A stretch of DNA of 64,000 nucleotides from Acidobacteriota bacterium (GCA_020853395.1 JADYYY010000009.1:1-64000), one strand, 5' to 3'; counted from the stretch's first letter, positions 18,249-27,792 are shown. Notes: generated by a model from the sequence alone, not told the origin. Translations and numbers: made by a program.

Positions 18249-19231
18249 GGGCCTTGTCCGATCTGATCGGCAGGCTGGCCACTCGTCGCGTCGCCGTCGT
18301 CGGCGACGTGATGCTCGATCACTTCCTCATCGGCCACGTCGATCGCATCTCTCCGGAGGCGCCGGTGCCGGTCGTCTGCTTCGAGCGCGACGAGTACCGG
18401 CTGGGAGGTGCGGCCAACGTGGCCCAGAACGTCGCGACACTGGGCGGACAGGCCTCGGTCGTGGGTCTGATGGGGGACGACGACGCCGCGCGCGAGCTGT
18501 GCCGGCAGCTCCAGATCGCCGGCCTCGACGCCGGCGGGCTCGTGCAGGACGCCACGCGGCCGACAACGCGGAAGATGCGCATCGTGACGAACCGCAACCA
18601 GCAGGTGGCGCGCGTCGATCGCGAACGAGACGCCGAGGCCACCGGGCGTGTGCTCGACGAGCTGATCGATCGCATCCGGCATGCTGCCGCCACGACGGAT
18701 GCGCTCGTGCTCAGCGACTACCGCAAGGGAGTCGTGGTGCCGGCGGTGATCGCGGCAGCGGTGGCCGCCGCCGCGACGCGCGGGATTCCGGTCCTCGTCG
18801 ATCCGAAAGTCGCGCACGCTGAACGGTATCGCGGCGCGTCGCTCATCACGCCGAACCATCACGAAGCCGAGCTGATGGCGCGTACCGTCATCCGCACGAT
18901 CGACGATGCGCGCCGGGCCGCGCGGCTGCTGCGCGAGCAGACCGGTGCAAACGTGCTGATCACCTGGGGAGAACACGGCATGTGGATGCTGGACGGATCG
19001 GGCGCGACCGTCGTCGAGCAGGCGCTGCCGGCGATGGCGCGCGAGGTGGCCGACGTCACCGGAGCGGGCGACACGGTCATCGCGGTGCTGGGGCTCGCGC
19101 TCGCCGCGGGGGCCGCGCTGGCGGACGCGGCCCATCTCGCGAACATCGCGGCCGGTCTGGTTGTCGCGCGGTTCGGCCCGGCATCGGTCACGCCCGAGGA
19201 GCTGTCGGCCGCGACGCTGGCCGGCGCCTGA
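18245..19231 (+). CDS. rfaE1: D-glycero-beta-D-manno-heptose-7-phosphate kinase (HldE kinase domain, RfaE1)
   Basis: A 328-residue PfkB/ribokinase-fold sugar kinase. GDVMLDHFLIGHVDRISPEA and RLGGAANVAQNVATLGG near residues 22-70 are HldE signatures, and DVTGAGDTVIAVLGL near residue 280 is the anion-hole/catalytic Asp motif. It makes heptose 1,7-bisphosphate in ADP-heptose synthesis. Only the kinase half is present; the cytidylyltransferase-fold domain (RfaE2) fused in E. coli HldE is absent. A GmhA-like isomerase, the preceding step, lies at 36.9 kb. It overlaps the ligase gene upstream by 4 bp. Confidence 0.92.
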   Translation: MRALSDLIGRLATRRVAVVGDVMLDHFLIGHVDRISPEAPVPVVCFERDEYRLGGAANVAQNVATLGGQASVVGLMGDDDAARELCRQLQIAGLDAGGLVQDATRPTTRKMRIVTNRNQQVARVDRERDAEATGRVLDELIDRIRHAAATTDALVLSDYRKGVVVPAVIAAAVAAAATRGIPVLVDPKVAHAERYRGASLITPNHHEAELMARTVIRTIDDARRAARLLREQTGANVLITWGEHGMWMLDGSGATVVEQALPAMAREVADVTGAGDTVIAVLGLALAAGAALADAAHLANIAAGLVVARFGPASVTPEELSAATLAGA

Positions 19232-19241
19232 TTCGAGCCGC

Positions 19242-20429
19242 ATGCTCAGCCGCCGTGACGTGACCGTCTGGATCGTCGCGTTCCTGGCGGTCGCGTGCTG
19301 GATCGTGGCGATTCGGTTCGAGAGCGCCGACGCCGACTCGATGTTGTACGCCGGCCTTTCCGCCCGCATCGCCGAGCAGCCATGGCCTCGCTGGATTGCG
19401 CCCGAGTGGTGGGGCCTGTGGCCGCGCATCGGCTTGACCGGCTACTTCCGTGAGCATCCGGTCGGCGGCTTCGTTCTGCCGGCCCTGCTGGCACGCGCCG
19501 GCGTTCCCGGCGAACAGGCGGCCTACATCGTCGGCGTCGCCGCCGGCTTGGCGGTGCTGCTGCTGATCGGCCACCTGGTGGCCGGCGTCACGTCGCGCGC
19601 GGAGGCGCGGGCGTCGCTCGTGCTGCTGCAGTGCATGCCGGTCGCCTTCGTCTTCCGGGTGCGCGCCAACCAGGAGTACCTGCTGCTCGCGTGCCTGCTC
19701 GTCATCATCGTCGGACTGGATCGCGCGAGAGCGTCGTGGAAGGGAGTGGGGCTCGTCGTCTGCGGCGTCTGCGGCGCATTGCTCGTCAAAGGTGCGTTCC
19801 TGGTGCTGGTGCTGGCCGGCGCGGTGCTCTGGCTCGCCGCGAACCCGCGTCAGGCGCCTGGCTCATCGAGCCGTGCGGTGGGGTCGCTCGCCATCGCGCT
19901 CGGCGCCGCCGCCGCAACCGCCGTGGGTTACGAGGCGTTCTACCGCCACGTGACGGGCGAGTCGTTCTTCGCCACCTACTGGGAACGGCAGTTCTCGGAG
20001 GTCGACGTCGCCACACCGGTGAACGGTGCGGCGACCTTCGTCCAGCACGTCTGGTTTTACATCGTCCGGCTGCTCTGGCATCCCGCGCCGTGGAGCCTGT
20101 TCTTCGTCGCGGCGCTGTGGCGGCATGGCGTTCGCGGCGCGGCTGACGACGACGGGCCGAGAGCACGGCGGGCGCTGTGGTTCACCGCCGCATACGCCCT
20201 CGCGCTGGTGGTGATGCTGAGCCCGTCGAGCCGCGTGGCAGAACGGTACGTGTTCTACGCGACCTACGCGGTCGCGGCCGCGGGCACCGTCGCGGCCTAT
20301 CGCGGCGCACCGCGCCTTCGACGCACGCTCGATCGGCTCGATGCGAGCCTCCCCGCATTTCCTGCCCTCGTGTGGTTCGCGTTGATCGCCGCGCGCCTCG
20401 GGCTCGGCCCGTTTCTCCCGCGATGGTGA
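19242..20429 (+). CDS. GT-C type membrane glycosyltransferase (GT39/ArnT-like), putative
   Basis: A 395-residue protein with about nine to eleven membrane helices. After the first helix comes ESADADSMLYAGLSARI, an acidic first periplasmic loop like the Asp/Glu loop of GT-C transferases that use polyprenyl-phosphate sugars. HPVGGFVLPALLARAGVPGE resembles the following helix of ArnT-type proteins. The gene begins 10 bp after the heptose kinase and ends the plus-strand operon; the next genes are convergent. Donor and acceptor are unknown. Confidence 0.7.
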   Translation: MLSRRDVTVWIVAFLAVACWIVAIRFESADADSMLYAGLSARIAEQPWPRWIAPEWWGLWPRIGLTGYFREHPVGGFVLPALLARAGVPGEQAAYIVGVAAGLAVLLLIGHLVAGVTSRAEARASLVLLQCMPVAFVFRVRANQEYLLLACLLVIIVGLDRARASWKGVGLVVCGVCGALLVKGAFLVLVLAGAVLWLAANPRQAPGSSSRAVGSLAIALGAAAATAVGYEAFYRHVTGESFFATYWERQFSEVDVATPVNGAATFVQHVWFYIVRLLWHPAPWSLFFVAALWRHGVRGAADDDGPRARRALWFTAAYALALVVMLSPSSRVAERYVFYATYAVAAAGTVAAYRGAPRLRRTLDRLDASLPAFPALVWFALIAARLGLGPFLPRW

Positions 20430-20436
20430 AGGCCGG

Positions 20437-20460
20437 CGAGTCGAAGACGAGCGCGACTCG
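20437..20460. terminator. hairpin between convergent genes
   Basis: Arms CGAGTCG and CGACTCG (20437-20443 and 20454-20460) form a perfect 7-bp stem with a 10-nt loop, 8 bp after the plus-strand stop and before the convergent gene ending at 20582. No T-run follows, so intrinsic termination is uncertain. The rest of the gap shows nothing else. Confidence 0.35.
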
Positions 20461-20581
20461 AAACGTTGAGAAGGCCGTCGAACAGTGCGGTGAGCGTCGC
20501 GGGCGTCAGCGACACCCGCGGACCGCGACCTCACGTCGGCGGCCGACGCCGCGTCGTGTTGACGCCAGACGGTCTCGCGCT

Positions 20582-21928
20582 TCACCGGACTTCGCGCTCG
20601 AGCCGCCAGATGTCCGGCCGCCGTTCGCCGAGCAGGCGATAGTTCTTCTCCTGGATTGCGCGCACGACGAGCGCGCGATCGCGATAGAGTGACCGGTCCG
20701 TGAAGTTGCGGCGCGCGATGGCGACGTGCGCGACGGCCGACGCGATCAGCACGGCCACAGCGACGCGACGACACCAAGACCATCGCAGCAGCCGCTCCCA
20801 CCAGGAGAACGCATAGATCACGACGAGCGGCATGGCGATGTAGAACGCGTGCGATGCCGGCCGCCTCACGGAGAAGACGAAGCTCGCGGCGACGGCGCCG
20901 AGCGCGATGGCCGTCGCCCGCCGCACGCCACGCTCCTGCGGCGACTCGACTCGAGGCACCACGAGGCCGATGGCCAGCACCGCCGCCTGAACGACGCCGA
21001 CGATGGCGCCCGCGACCACGAACGGCGCCGCCCACCAGAAGCGCGCGAGAAACGCGAGCCGCTCGTCCGTGTTGCCGCCGATGAATCGCGGCAGCTCCAG
21101 GCTGGCGAACGAGAAGAACTGCGCCGCCACCTGTGGGAACCGCAACAGGTTCGCGGGCTCGAACACAAGATTGGCGCCCGTGCGAGCGGCGACGCCGCCA
21201 GCCCCGGCGGCCAGGACCGTGGGCAACAGCGTCGCCCCAGCCACCACTCCGCCGAGCGCGGCCCAGCCGATGCCGCGCCGCGCACCTCGGGCGTCTTCCC
21301 TCCAGGCCACGACGAACACGACTGCAGCCAGCAGAGCCAGCAGCGCCGCAGACAGGTGCTCCTGATACACCCAGAGGACGCCGAAGCCGAGGCCGAACCA
21401 GGCGAGCGCCCGACGCACGATGCCGGCGCGCGTGGCAGGCACCAGCTCGAGCGCGGAGATCGTGTAGACGATGGCGCCGATCATCACGTACGACGTGTTG
21501 ACGACGTGAGCCGACATGTTCAGCGTCCAGGGACTGAAGAACATCCAGCTCCACAGCCACCATCGCGGCACGTCGGGCTGGCGGCGCGCCACGTACCAGC
21601 CGAGCAGCAACAGCGCCGCGAACGAGAGCACGTTGAGGAGCGCGTAGGGCGCCTCCGGCTCCTGCACGATCCAGAGCGGGCCACCGACGAGCAGACCTTG
21701 AAGTCCGCCGGGAACCTGGGTGTGCGTGTAGACGACGTCGGGCCCGTAGAGCGGCCAGATGCCGGTCGTGTAGAACTGCAGCCCGATCAGGTAGACCTGG
21801 AACTCGTCGTCGCCCCAGAAGTCGTTCGTGACGCCGAAGAGCAGCCGCACGAGGAACGCGGCGGCGAACAGGCCCACAACGGCCGGCCGCGTCAGACGAC
21901 GCGAGGTGCCGGCCGCCGCCGAGCTCAT
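20582..21928 (-). CDS. GT-C type membrane glycosyltransferase, putative
   Basis: A 448-residue polytopic membrane protein. The first periplasmic loop contains NDFWGDDEFQVYLIGLQF, with the adjacent acidic residues expected at the active site of GT39/GT83 dolichyl- or undecaprenyl-phosphate-sugar transferases, followed by about ten further helices and a soluble tail (NYRLLGERRPDIWRLEREV). ATG 21926-21928 overlaps the stop of the upstream ArnT-like gene (ATGA), indicating translational coupling of two related transferases. Substrate unknown; overall homology to a named family is not certain by eye. Confidence 0.68.
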   Translation of the reverse strand: MSSAAAGTSRRLTRPAVVGLFAAAFLVRLLFGVTNDFWGDDEFQVYLIGLQFYTTGIWPLYGPDVVYTHTQVPGGLQGLLVGGPLWIVQEPEAPYALLNVLSFAALLLLGWYVARRQPDVPRWWLWSWMFFSPWTLNMSAHVVNTSYVMIGAIVYTISALELVPATRAGIVRRALAWFGLGFGVLWVYQEHLSAALLALLAAVVFVVAWREDARGARRGIGWAALGGVVAGATLLPTVLAAGAGGVAARTGANLVFEPANLLRFPQVAAQFFSFASLELPRFIGGNTDERLAFLARFWWAAPFVVAGAIVGVVQAAVLAIGLVVPRVESPQERGVRRATAIALGAVAASFVFSVRRPASHAFYIAMPLVVIYAFSWWERLLRWSWCRRVAVAVLIASAVAHVAIARRNFTDRSLYRDRALVVRAIQEKNYRLLGERRPDIWRLEREVR

Positions 21929-23613
21929 CGGTTCGCGATCACGATCACGCGTTGCACCCATGCAGGGTCCGGACGGAGCAGCGTCTCGCCACGCTGCCAG
22001 ACACCGAGATTCAAGTACGTGACGTCGGCGAGCCGCGGAAAGCGGCGTCCCTCACGCTCGACAACGGCCAGCGTACGCGCATCGACCACGGCAATCGATC
22101 GGCCCGGCGAGTCGAGCACCTCCAGCAACTGGCCCGGATCGGCGGGCGTGACGTCCGCGATCACGACCGGGCGCTCGGCGTAGAGCGTCAGCGTCCGCGC
22201 GAACGCACCGCAGGAGCAGACCTGCACGTCGCGCGGCGCCGTGCGCAGGATGGCACCGACGATTTCGGCCGGTTCGGGACGCGGCGGCGACAGCAGCGTG
22301 CCGGCGAACACGCCGAGCGCGAGCGCGGCGGCGCCGCCGACGACGAGCGGCAACCGCCGGCGGGCGGCGACGCACGCGCCAACCACGGCCACGGCGGACA
22401 GCAGCGTCATCGCCACGGGCCCGGCCGTGGTGACGTCCGCGCCCGCACGCGCGAAGATGGCCGCGGCGCGCCAGAGCAGCGCGCTGACCGCCAGCATCAT
22501 GAGCGTGGCGAGCACCGACGAGAGCCGGAAGGCATCGAGCCGGCGGGTCTCGGCGGCGGTCGCGCGCGACCAGATCGAACGTCCGAGCAGGATCGACAGC
22601 GGCACGAGGCACGGCAGGATGTAGCGAGGCTGGCTGCCGACCGAGAGCATGAAGAACGCGAGCGGACCGAGCGTCCAAGAGATCAGCCGCATCTCGACCG
22701 GCGTCGTCCGGCGCCGACCGGCGAGCGCGTCCGCCAGCGCCGGCCGCCACAGCACGAAGTACGCGGACCACGGCAGGAGACCCGCGATGATGACCGGGAC
22801 GTACATCCAGCCGCGCCACTGGTTGTAGGTGGACGTCGCGAAGCGATCGACGTTCTCACCGATGAAGAACTGGCGGGCGTAGTCCAGGCCCTGCGCGTGC
22901 ATCACGGCGAGATACCACGGCGCCGCGATCAGCAGGAACACGCCCGCGGCGGTCGCGAGCGGCACGGGGCGCAGCGCGTCGGGCCAGCGCCGGTCGCCGC
23001 GGCGCGCGCGCCACGCGAGCCAGGGTGCGAGGACCGTGACCGGCAGCGCGATGGCCACGGGGCCCTTGTCCAGCATGCCCAGAGCCGCGGCGGCGGCCGC
23101 GACGAACAGCCAACCGTGCCCGTGCCGTCGATCCGGGGTCCGGGGAACCACCTCAGCAGGCGAGAGCGCTTCGAACGCCGCCCAGATCGAGACGGTGACG
23201 AAGAACGCGAGCGGCATGTCGGGCAGCGATTGGCGGGCGAACGGCGCGACGCCGAAGCCCGTGGCGACGATCGCGCCGGCGACGAGACCTTCCGCCCGCC
23301 CGAACCAGCGGCGTCCGATGGCCGCCGCGACGAGCGCCAGGCCCGTGCCGGCCAGCGCCGACCAGACACGCGCGTTGAGCTCGTCCACACCCGCCACCGC
23401 ATACGTCGACGCGATGAGCCAGTAGAACAGCACCGGCTTCTGCAGCCGCGGCTCGAAGTTGTAGTGCGGCGTCGTCCAGTCGCCGCTGACGACCATCTCG
23501 CGCGCCGCCTCGGCGTAGTACGCCTCGTCGGAATCGGTGATGGCGGATCGTCCGAGCGCGAACACGAACGTCAGCAGGCAGACGAGGACCAGCAGGAGCC
23601 CGCCGCGGCGCAT
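21925..23613 (-). CDS. ArnT/PMT-family glycosyltransferase (GT39/GT83)
   Basis: A 562-residue integral membrane protein of the ArnT/dolichyl-phosphate-mannose transferase group. The catalytic first loop is SAITDSDEAYYAEAAREMV, followed by QKPVLFYWLIASTYAVAG and RQSLPDMPLAFFVTVSIW, all highly characteristic. Twelve or so helices precede a soluble domain of about 120 residues. ArnT enzymes transfer a sugar from undecaprenyl phosphate to lipid A or proteins at the periplasmic face. The start is ATG 23611-23613; the frame is open far upstream, but that stretch is the shadow of purH. It is coupled to the second transferase downstream. Confidence 0.85.
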   Translation of the reverse strand: MRRGGLLLVLVCLLTFVFALGRSAITDSDEAYYAEAAREMVVSGDWTTPHYNFEPRLQKPVLFYWLIASTYAVAGVDELNARVWSALAGTGLALVAAAIGRRWFGRAEGLVAGAIVATGFGVAPFARQSLPDMPLAFFVTVSIWAAFEALSPAEVVPRTPDRRHGHGWLFVAAAAAALGMLDKGPVAIALPVTVLAPWLAWRARRGDRRWPDALRPVPLATAAGVFLLIAAPWYLAVMHAQGLDYARQFFIGENVDRFATSTYNQWRGWMYVPVIIAGLLPWSAYFVLWRPALADALAGRRRTTPVEMRLISWTLGPLAFFMLSVGSQPRYILPCLVPLSILLGRSIWSRATAAETRRLDAFRLSSVLATLMMLAVSALLWRAAAIFARAGADVTTAGPVAMTLLSAVAVVGACVAARRRLPLVVGGAAALALGVFAGTLLSPPRPEPAEIVGAILRTAPRDVQVCSCGAFARTLTLYAERPVVIADVTPADPGQLLEVLDSPGRSIAVVDARTLAVVEREGRRFPRLADVTYLNLGVWQRGETLLRPDPAWVQRVIVIANR

Positions 23614-23747
23614 GAGCGTGGAATATATCAATCGGGACCCGCGGGCGGACGGCGACGATCGCGGACGCGCGCACGGCGATCGGCGATCGGCATCATCGCG
23701 CCAGGGCGCGAATCGCGACGGCGCAGGCCGGCGGAACGCCGCACGAC

Positions 23748-25331
23748 TCAGTGCCGGAAGTGACGATGGCCCGTGAACACCATCGCCAGACCGTGCTCGT
23801 CGGCAGCGGCGATCACTTCGGCGTCCCGCACGGAGCCTCCGGGCTGGACGACGGCCGTCGCACCCGCAGCGGCGACCGCGTCGAGGCCGTCGCGGAACGG
23901 GAAGAACGCGTCGGACGCCGCCACCGATCCGCTCAAGCGTTCGGCCCCTTTGAGCACGGCGGTCTTGACCGCGTCGACGCGGCTCATCTGGCCGGCGCCG
24001 ATCGCGAGCGTCACGTCCGGCCCCGTGAAGATCACGGCGTTGGACTTCACATGAGCGCACACCCGCCACGCGAAGCGCAACGCGCGCCACTCGTCCGTGG
24101 TCGGAGCGCGCCGGGTCACGACCTTGACGACGCCGTGGCCCGGCCACGACTCGCCCGCCTCGAGCACGCGGTCGCGTGCCTGCACGAGCCACGCCCCGAG
24201 AATCGATCGAACGTCGCGCGCCCCGTCGAGGCCCGCGAACGACGTCGTCACGACGCGCAGGTTCGGCTTCGCCGCGAGAATCGCGAGCACCTCGTCCCGC
24301 GGCTCGAGCCCAGGCGCCACGACGGCCTCGAGGAAGGTCGCGGTGAGCACCCGCGCCGTCTCGACGTCGATCGGCCGGTTCAGGCCGACGATGCCGCCGA
24401 ATGCCGACAGCGGATCCGCTTCGCGGGCGCGCCGGCAGGCTTCCGCCAGCACCGAGGCGGTCGAGACGCCGCACGGATTGGTGTGTTTGATCACGGCCGC
24501 TGCGGGCTCGTCGAACTCGAGGGCGATCCGCGCGGCCGCGTCGAGATCGAGCAGGTTGGTGAACGAGAGCTCCTTGCCCTGGTGGACCGCCGCGCCGCCG
24601 AATCCGAGCGGCCCCTCCGAGTACCACGCGGCGTGCTGATGCGGGTTCTCGCCGTACCGCAGATCGCGCAGCTTGGTGAGCCTCGGCCGCCACACGGCCG
24701 GCAGCAGGTCGACGGCCGGTCCGCGCTCCCGGACGAACTCCCCCTCGTCGTCCACGCGCACCTCGTCGAGGGTCGCGGCGATCATCTGGTCGTAGGCGGC
24801 GGTGTGCGCGAAGGCGCGGCGCGACAGCTCGAACCGGAACGCGACGCTGGGGCCGTCGGCCGACGAGAGCGCCGCGAGCACCGCGTCGTAGTCGGCCGGA
24901 TCGACCACGACGAGCACGTCGCGGAAGTTCTTCGCCGCCGCGCGGACGAGACTCGGACCGCCGATGTCGATCTCCTCGACCAGATCGTCGAACGGCAGAT
25001 CGGCCCGCGACGCCGCGCGCGCGAACGGATAGAGGTTCACGACGACGAGATCGATGGGCCGGATGTCGTGATCGCGCAGCGCCGCGAGATCGCCGGGACG
25101 ATGGCGGCGCGCGAGGATGCCGCCGTGGACGCGCGGGTGCAGCGTCTTGACGCGGCCGTCGAGCATCTCGGGGAAGCCGGTGACGTCCGAGATGCCGACG
25201 ACCGGAATGCCCGCGGCGCCGAGCGCCTTCGCCGTGCCGCCCGTCGACACGAGCTCCCACCCGGCGTCCGCGAGAGCCCGCGCGAACGGCACCAGCCCGG
25301 TTTTGTCCGACACACTGATCAGCGCACGCAT
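23748..25331 (-). CDS. purH: bifunctional AICAR transformylase/IMP cyclohydrolase
   Basis: A 527-residue PurH catalysing the last two steps of de novo IMP synthesis. The N-terminal IMP cyclohydrolase domain shows [24 protein letters not shown] and [16 protein letters not shown]; the C-terminal transformylase shows [32 protein letters not shown] and [11 protein letters not shown] chose ATG 25329-25331, preceded by GAGGA at good spacing, over a second ATG six codons upstream. It is separated from its neighbours and diverges from the cold-shock gene. PRPP for the pathway comes from prs at 11-12 kb. Confidence 0.96.
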   Translation of the reverse strand: MRALISVSDKTGLVPFARALADAGWELVSTGGTAKALGAAGIPVVGISDVTGFPEMLDGRVKTLHPRVHGGILARRHRPGDLAALRDHDIRPIDLVVVNLYPFARAASRADLPFDDLVEEIDIGGPSLVRAAAKNFRDVLVVVDPADYDAVLAALSSADGPSVAFRFELSRRAFAHTAAYDQMIAATLDEVRVDDEGEFVRERGPAVDLLPAVWRPRLTKLRDLRYGENPHQHAAWYSEGPLGFGGAAVHQGKELSFTNLLDLDAAARIALEFDEPAAAVIKHTNPCGVSTASVLAEACRRAREADPLSAFGGIVGLNRPIDVETARVLTATFLEAVVAPGLEPRDEVLAILAAKPNLRVVTTSFAGLDGARDVRSILGAWLVQARDRVLEAGESWPGHGVVKVVTRRAPTTDEWRALRFAWRVCAHVKSNAVIFTGPDVTLAIGAGQMSRVDAVKTAVLKGAERLSGSVAASDAFFPFRDGLDAVAAAGATAVVQPGGSVRDAEVIAAADEHGLAMVFTGHRHFRH

Positions 25332-25412
25332 CGCTTCATTCCTCGGCATTCGTCGGCCGTCCGGTCGCCAGCGCCGGCAGGGCCGGCCCGTCCAAACGGG
25401 CGAGGTTTGCTC

Positions 25413-25441
25413 TTGACAATCGAGAGTATTGCGTCTAGAGT
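25413..25441 (+). promoter_or_regulatory. strong sigma70-type promoter of the cold-shock gene
   Basis: A perfect -35 TTGACA (25413-25418), a 17-bp spacer and -10 TAGAGT (25436-25441) predict transcription from about 25448, giving a leader of roughly 135 nt before the cold-shock ATG. A small hairpin CCCGT-CCAA-ACGGG lies just upstream at 25389-25402. Confidence 0.75.
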
Positions 25442-25476
25442 CCGCCGTTGACGTTGAGCACGCTGGCGTCAGTCAC

Positions 25477-25501
25477 AAGGCCGCATGTTGCGGCTTTTTT
25501 T
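25477..25501 (+). terminator. intrinsic terminator/attenuator inside the cold-shock leader
   Basis: GCCGCA (25480-25485), loop TGT and TGCGGC (25489-25494) form a 6-bp GC stem, extendable by AAG/TTT pairing, followed directly by seven T residues (25495-25501). This is a textbook Rho-independent terminator in the plus direction, only about 30-50 nt after the predicted start and 80 bp before the coding start. Most transcripts would end as a short RNA of about 50 nt unless the hairpin is bypassed. A further hairpin (CTCCGTC/GACGGAG, about 25505-25533) lies downstream. Confidence 0.75.
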
Positions 25502-25583
25502 ATACTCCGTCGCGGTCCGCGTAGCTGACGGAGGGGTCATCGCGGCGGCGTTTCGCCGCGTGTTCGTAAGGCAGGCAAGTAGT

Positions 25584-25790
25584 ATGCGCATTACCGGTAA
25601 GGTCAAGTGGTTCAATAACGCCAAGGGGTACGGATTCATCGAACGCGAGGGGGGCAACGACGTCTTCGTGCACTTCTCCGCGATCCAGGGGTCCGGCTTT
25701 CGAACGCTCGAAGAAGGCCAGCAGGTCGAGTTCGAGATCGTCGACGGCCCCAAAGGGCCGCAGGCCGGCAACGTCACCAAGCCCAGCTAG
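25584..25790 (+). CDS. cold-shock domain protein (CspA family)
   Basis: A 68-residue single cold-shock domain, an OB-fold RNA/ssDNA chaperone. RNP1 is KGYGFIER and RNP2 is DVFVHFSAI, with the family start [12 protein letters not shown] and end [13 protein letters not shown] 25584 matches the family N-terminus; the long structured leader agrees with the post-transcriptional control of cold-shock genes. It is monocistronic: the next gene is convergent. Confidence 0.95.
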   Translation: MRITGKVKWFNNAKGYGFIEREGGNDVFVHFSAIQGSGFRTLEEGQQVEFEIVDGPKGPQAGNVTKPS

Positions 25791-25864
25791 GCCGCGGCGG
25801 GGGGCCGGCGCACCGGGCTCCGGTCCCTCGATTTCCATGCCCCCGGTCATCCGCCCGTCGTCTC

Positions 25865-26305
25865 CTACCTGATCAAGCACCACACCAGCGGCAGCCAGAG
25901 TTCGCGCGCGTACGGCACGGGCCGATCGTCGACCAGCACTTCGACCCCCGGCACGTCGGCGATGACTTCGTACAGGTCCCGTAGCCGGACCGGCCGGTCG
26001 GATGGAAAGAACCGCGCCCGGTGCACGACACGCCCACCCGAGGCCACTTCCACGTGCTCGTCCGCCGCCTTCGCGAGCGCCACGGCTCGATCGTAGCGTT
26101 CGCCATCGAACGCCGGAAACACGAGAGAGATCGAGAACGGCAACGGTACGGCGCCGAAGACCGCCGCGGCCAGCTCCGGGTGGAGCTTCGCCAGCTCCTC
26201 CTCGCTCGGCTGCTCGGCAAGCTCGGCGTACGGCCAGAACCGCTCGAGCGGGCGGTACTTCGGTTCCTCGGGCAGCACGCGGTCAGGCGCTTCGTCGTCC
26301 GGCAT
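25865..26305 (-). CDS. hypothetical protein downstream of the nuo operon
   Basis: A 146-residue soluble protein, acidic at the N-terminus (PDDEAPDRVLPEEPKYRPLE) and with no signal peptide or membrane helix. It shows a plausible alpha/beta pattern (PLPFSISLVFPAFDGERYDRAVALA, then VPGVEVLVDDRPVPYARELW). It is the first gene after nuoN, on the same strand, with 47 bp between them, so it may be read with the operon. I do not recognise a family. Codon use is like its neighbours, which supports it being a real gene. Confidence 0.65.
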   Translation of the reverse strand: MPDDEAPDRVLPEEPKYRPLERFWPYAELAEQPSEEELAKLHPELAAAVFGAVPLPFSISLVFPAFDGERYDRAVALAKAADEHVEVASGGRVVHRARFFPSDRPVRLRDLYEVIADVPGVEVLVDDRPVPYARELWLPLVWCLIR

Positions 26306-26352
26306 CGGCCTCAGAGGCTGGACACTCGCTCACTTCGCCACCGGCCACGACG

Positions 26353-27789
26353 TCAGAAGATGGAGCTCACGGACGTCGCGGCGATCGACAGCAGCCGTCC
26401 CGGCTGGATGCCGAGGTAGAAGACGGCGACCACGGCGGCGACCATGCCGGCAGCAGCCACGGCCGGCACCACTGGGCGATGGCCGGGCGCCTGTTCATCC
26501 GTCATGTACATCTGGACGACGATCCGGAGATAGAAGAACACCGACACGACGCTCGTCAGCACGCCGAGAATCGCGAGCGCGTAGAGCCCTTCGCGGATCG
26601 CCGCGTTGAAGATGTACCACTTGGCGACGAACCCGACCATCGGCGGAAAGCCGCCGAGCGACAGCAGGAACACCGTGAGCAGCGCCGACAGCCCGGGCCG
26701 CTCGCGCCAGAGGCCCGCGAAGTCGCGGATCTCGTCGTGCTGCCGGTCTGGCGTGGACAGCGCGGCCAGCACGCCGAACGCGCCCAGGTTGGTGACGGCG
26801 TACGCGACGAGGTAGAAGAGGATCGCGGCCTTGCCGGCGGCGCTGGCGGCCACGAGCCCCACCAGCAGGTAGCCCGCGTGCGCGATGCTCGAGTAGGCGA
26901 GCATGCGTTTGACGCTCGACTGCGCGACGCCGACCACCGTGCCGAGCACCATGGTGAGGCCAGCAATGGCCGAGACCACCGGAATCCAGTCCACGCGCAG
27001 CGGCTCGAGCGCCGTCAGGAACACGCGCACGAACCCGGCGAACGCCGCGGCCTTCACGCCGGTGGACATGAACCCGGTGACGAGGGTGGGCGCCCCCTGG
27101 TACGCGTCCGGCGTCCACATGTGGAACGGCACGGCCGAGATCTTGAACGCGAACCCAACGAGCAGCAGCACCGTCGAGAGCAGCAGCAGGATGCCGGGAT
27201 TCAGCGCAGCGCTCGCCACGCGGACCCCGAGCTCGTCGAGCCGCGTCGTGCCGGTCACGACGTAGGCGAAGGCGATCCCGTACAGGAAGAACGCGCTCGA
27301 GAACGCCCCGAGGACGAAGTACTTGAACGCCGCCTCGGCGCCCTGCTCGCTCGTGCGCTTCAGGCCGGTCATGACGTACACGGCCAGCGACATGATCTCG
27401 AGCGCGATGAAGATCACGAGCAGGTCCAGCGTGGCGCCCATGAGCATCATCCCGGAGATCGAGAACAGCATGAGCGCGTAGTACTCGCCCACCGGCAGGC
27501 GGTCGCGTTCGGCCGTTCCGTCGGACAGCAAGATCGTCAAGAGGCCGATCGCGCAGAGGGTGATGTTGAAGAACAGCGTGTAGTCGTCGACGACGATGAC
27601 GCCGAACGCGGTGGTCGGCCGATCCCAGAGCAGCGTCGAGACCACGATGGAGCCGGCGAGACCGATGATGCCGAGCCAGCCGACCGGCATCGACTCCCCC
27701 GGCCGCCGCAGCGCCTCTGCCAGCAGGACGGCGCACGCCGACAGGACGACGATGAGGACCGGGATGACGGGGATGATGTCGTTGAGCAT
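26353..27789 (-). CDS. nuoN: NADH-quinone oxidoreductase subunit N
   Basis: A 478-residue antiporter-like membrane subunit of NDH-1 (complex I) with about 14 helices. Diagnostic segments are FIALEIMSLAVYVMTGLKR (conserved Glu in TM5), GFAFKISAVPFHMWTPDAYQ (Lys in TM7) and RMLAYSSIAHAGYLLVG. It is a proton-pumping channel subunit in the distal membrane arm. It lies 3 bp after nuoM and is the last nuo gene. Confidence 0.95.
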   Translation of the reverse strand: MLNDIIPVIPVLIVVLSACAVLLAEALRRPGESMPVGWLGIIGLAGSIVVSTLLWDRPTTAFGVIVVDDYTLFFNITLCAIGLLTILLSDGTAERDRLPVGEYYALMLFSISGMMLMGATLDLLVIFIALEIMSLAVYVMTGLKRTSEQGAEAAFKYFVLGAFSSAFFLYGIAFAYVVTGTTRLDELGVRVASAALNPGILLLLSTVLLLVGFAFKISAVPFHMWTPDAYQGAPTLVTGFMSTGVKAAAFAGFVRVFLTALEPLRVDWIPVVSAIAGLTMVLGTVVGVAQSSVKRMLAYSSIAHAGYLLVGLVAASAAGKAAILFYLVAYAVTNLGAFGVLAALSTPDRQHDEIRDFAGLWRERPGLSALLTVFLLSLGGFPPMVGFVAKWYIFNAAIREGLYALAILGVLTSVVSVFFYLRIVVQMYMTDEQAPGHRPVVPAVAAAGMVAAVVAVFYLGIQPGRLLSIAATSVSSIF

Positions 27790-27792
27790 GGG

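Noticed and set aside
23614-25260. Open frame continuing upstream of the ArnT-like gene through purH
   Set aside because: It is the shadow frame of purH (Arg/Gly/Asp-rich, no family match); the transferase N-terminus with its signal-like helix begins at ATG 23613.
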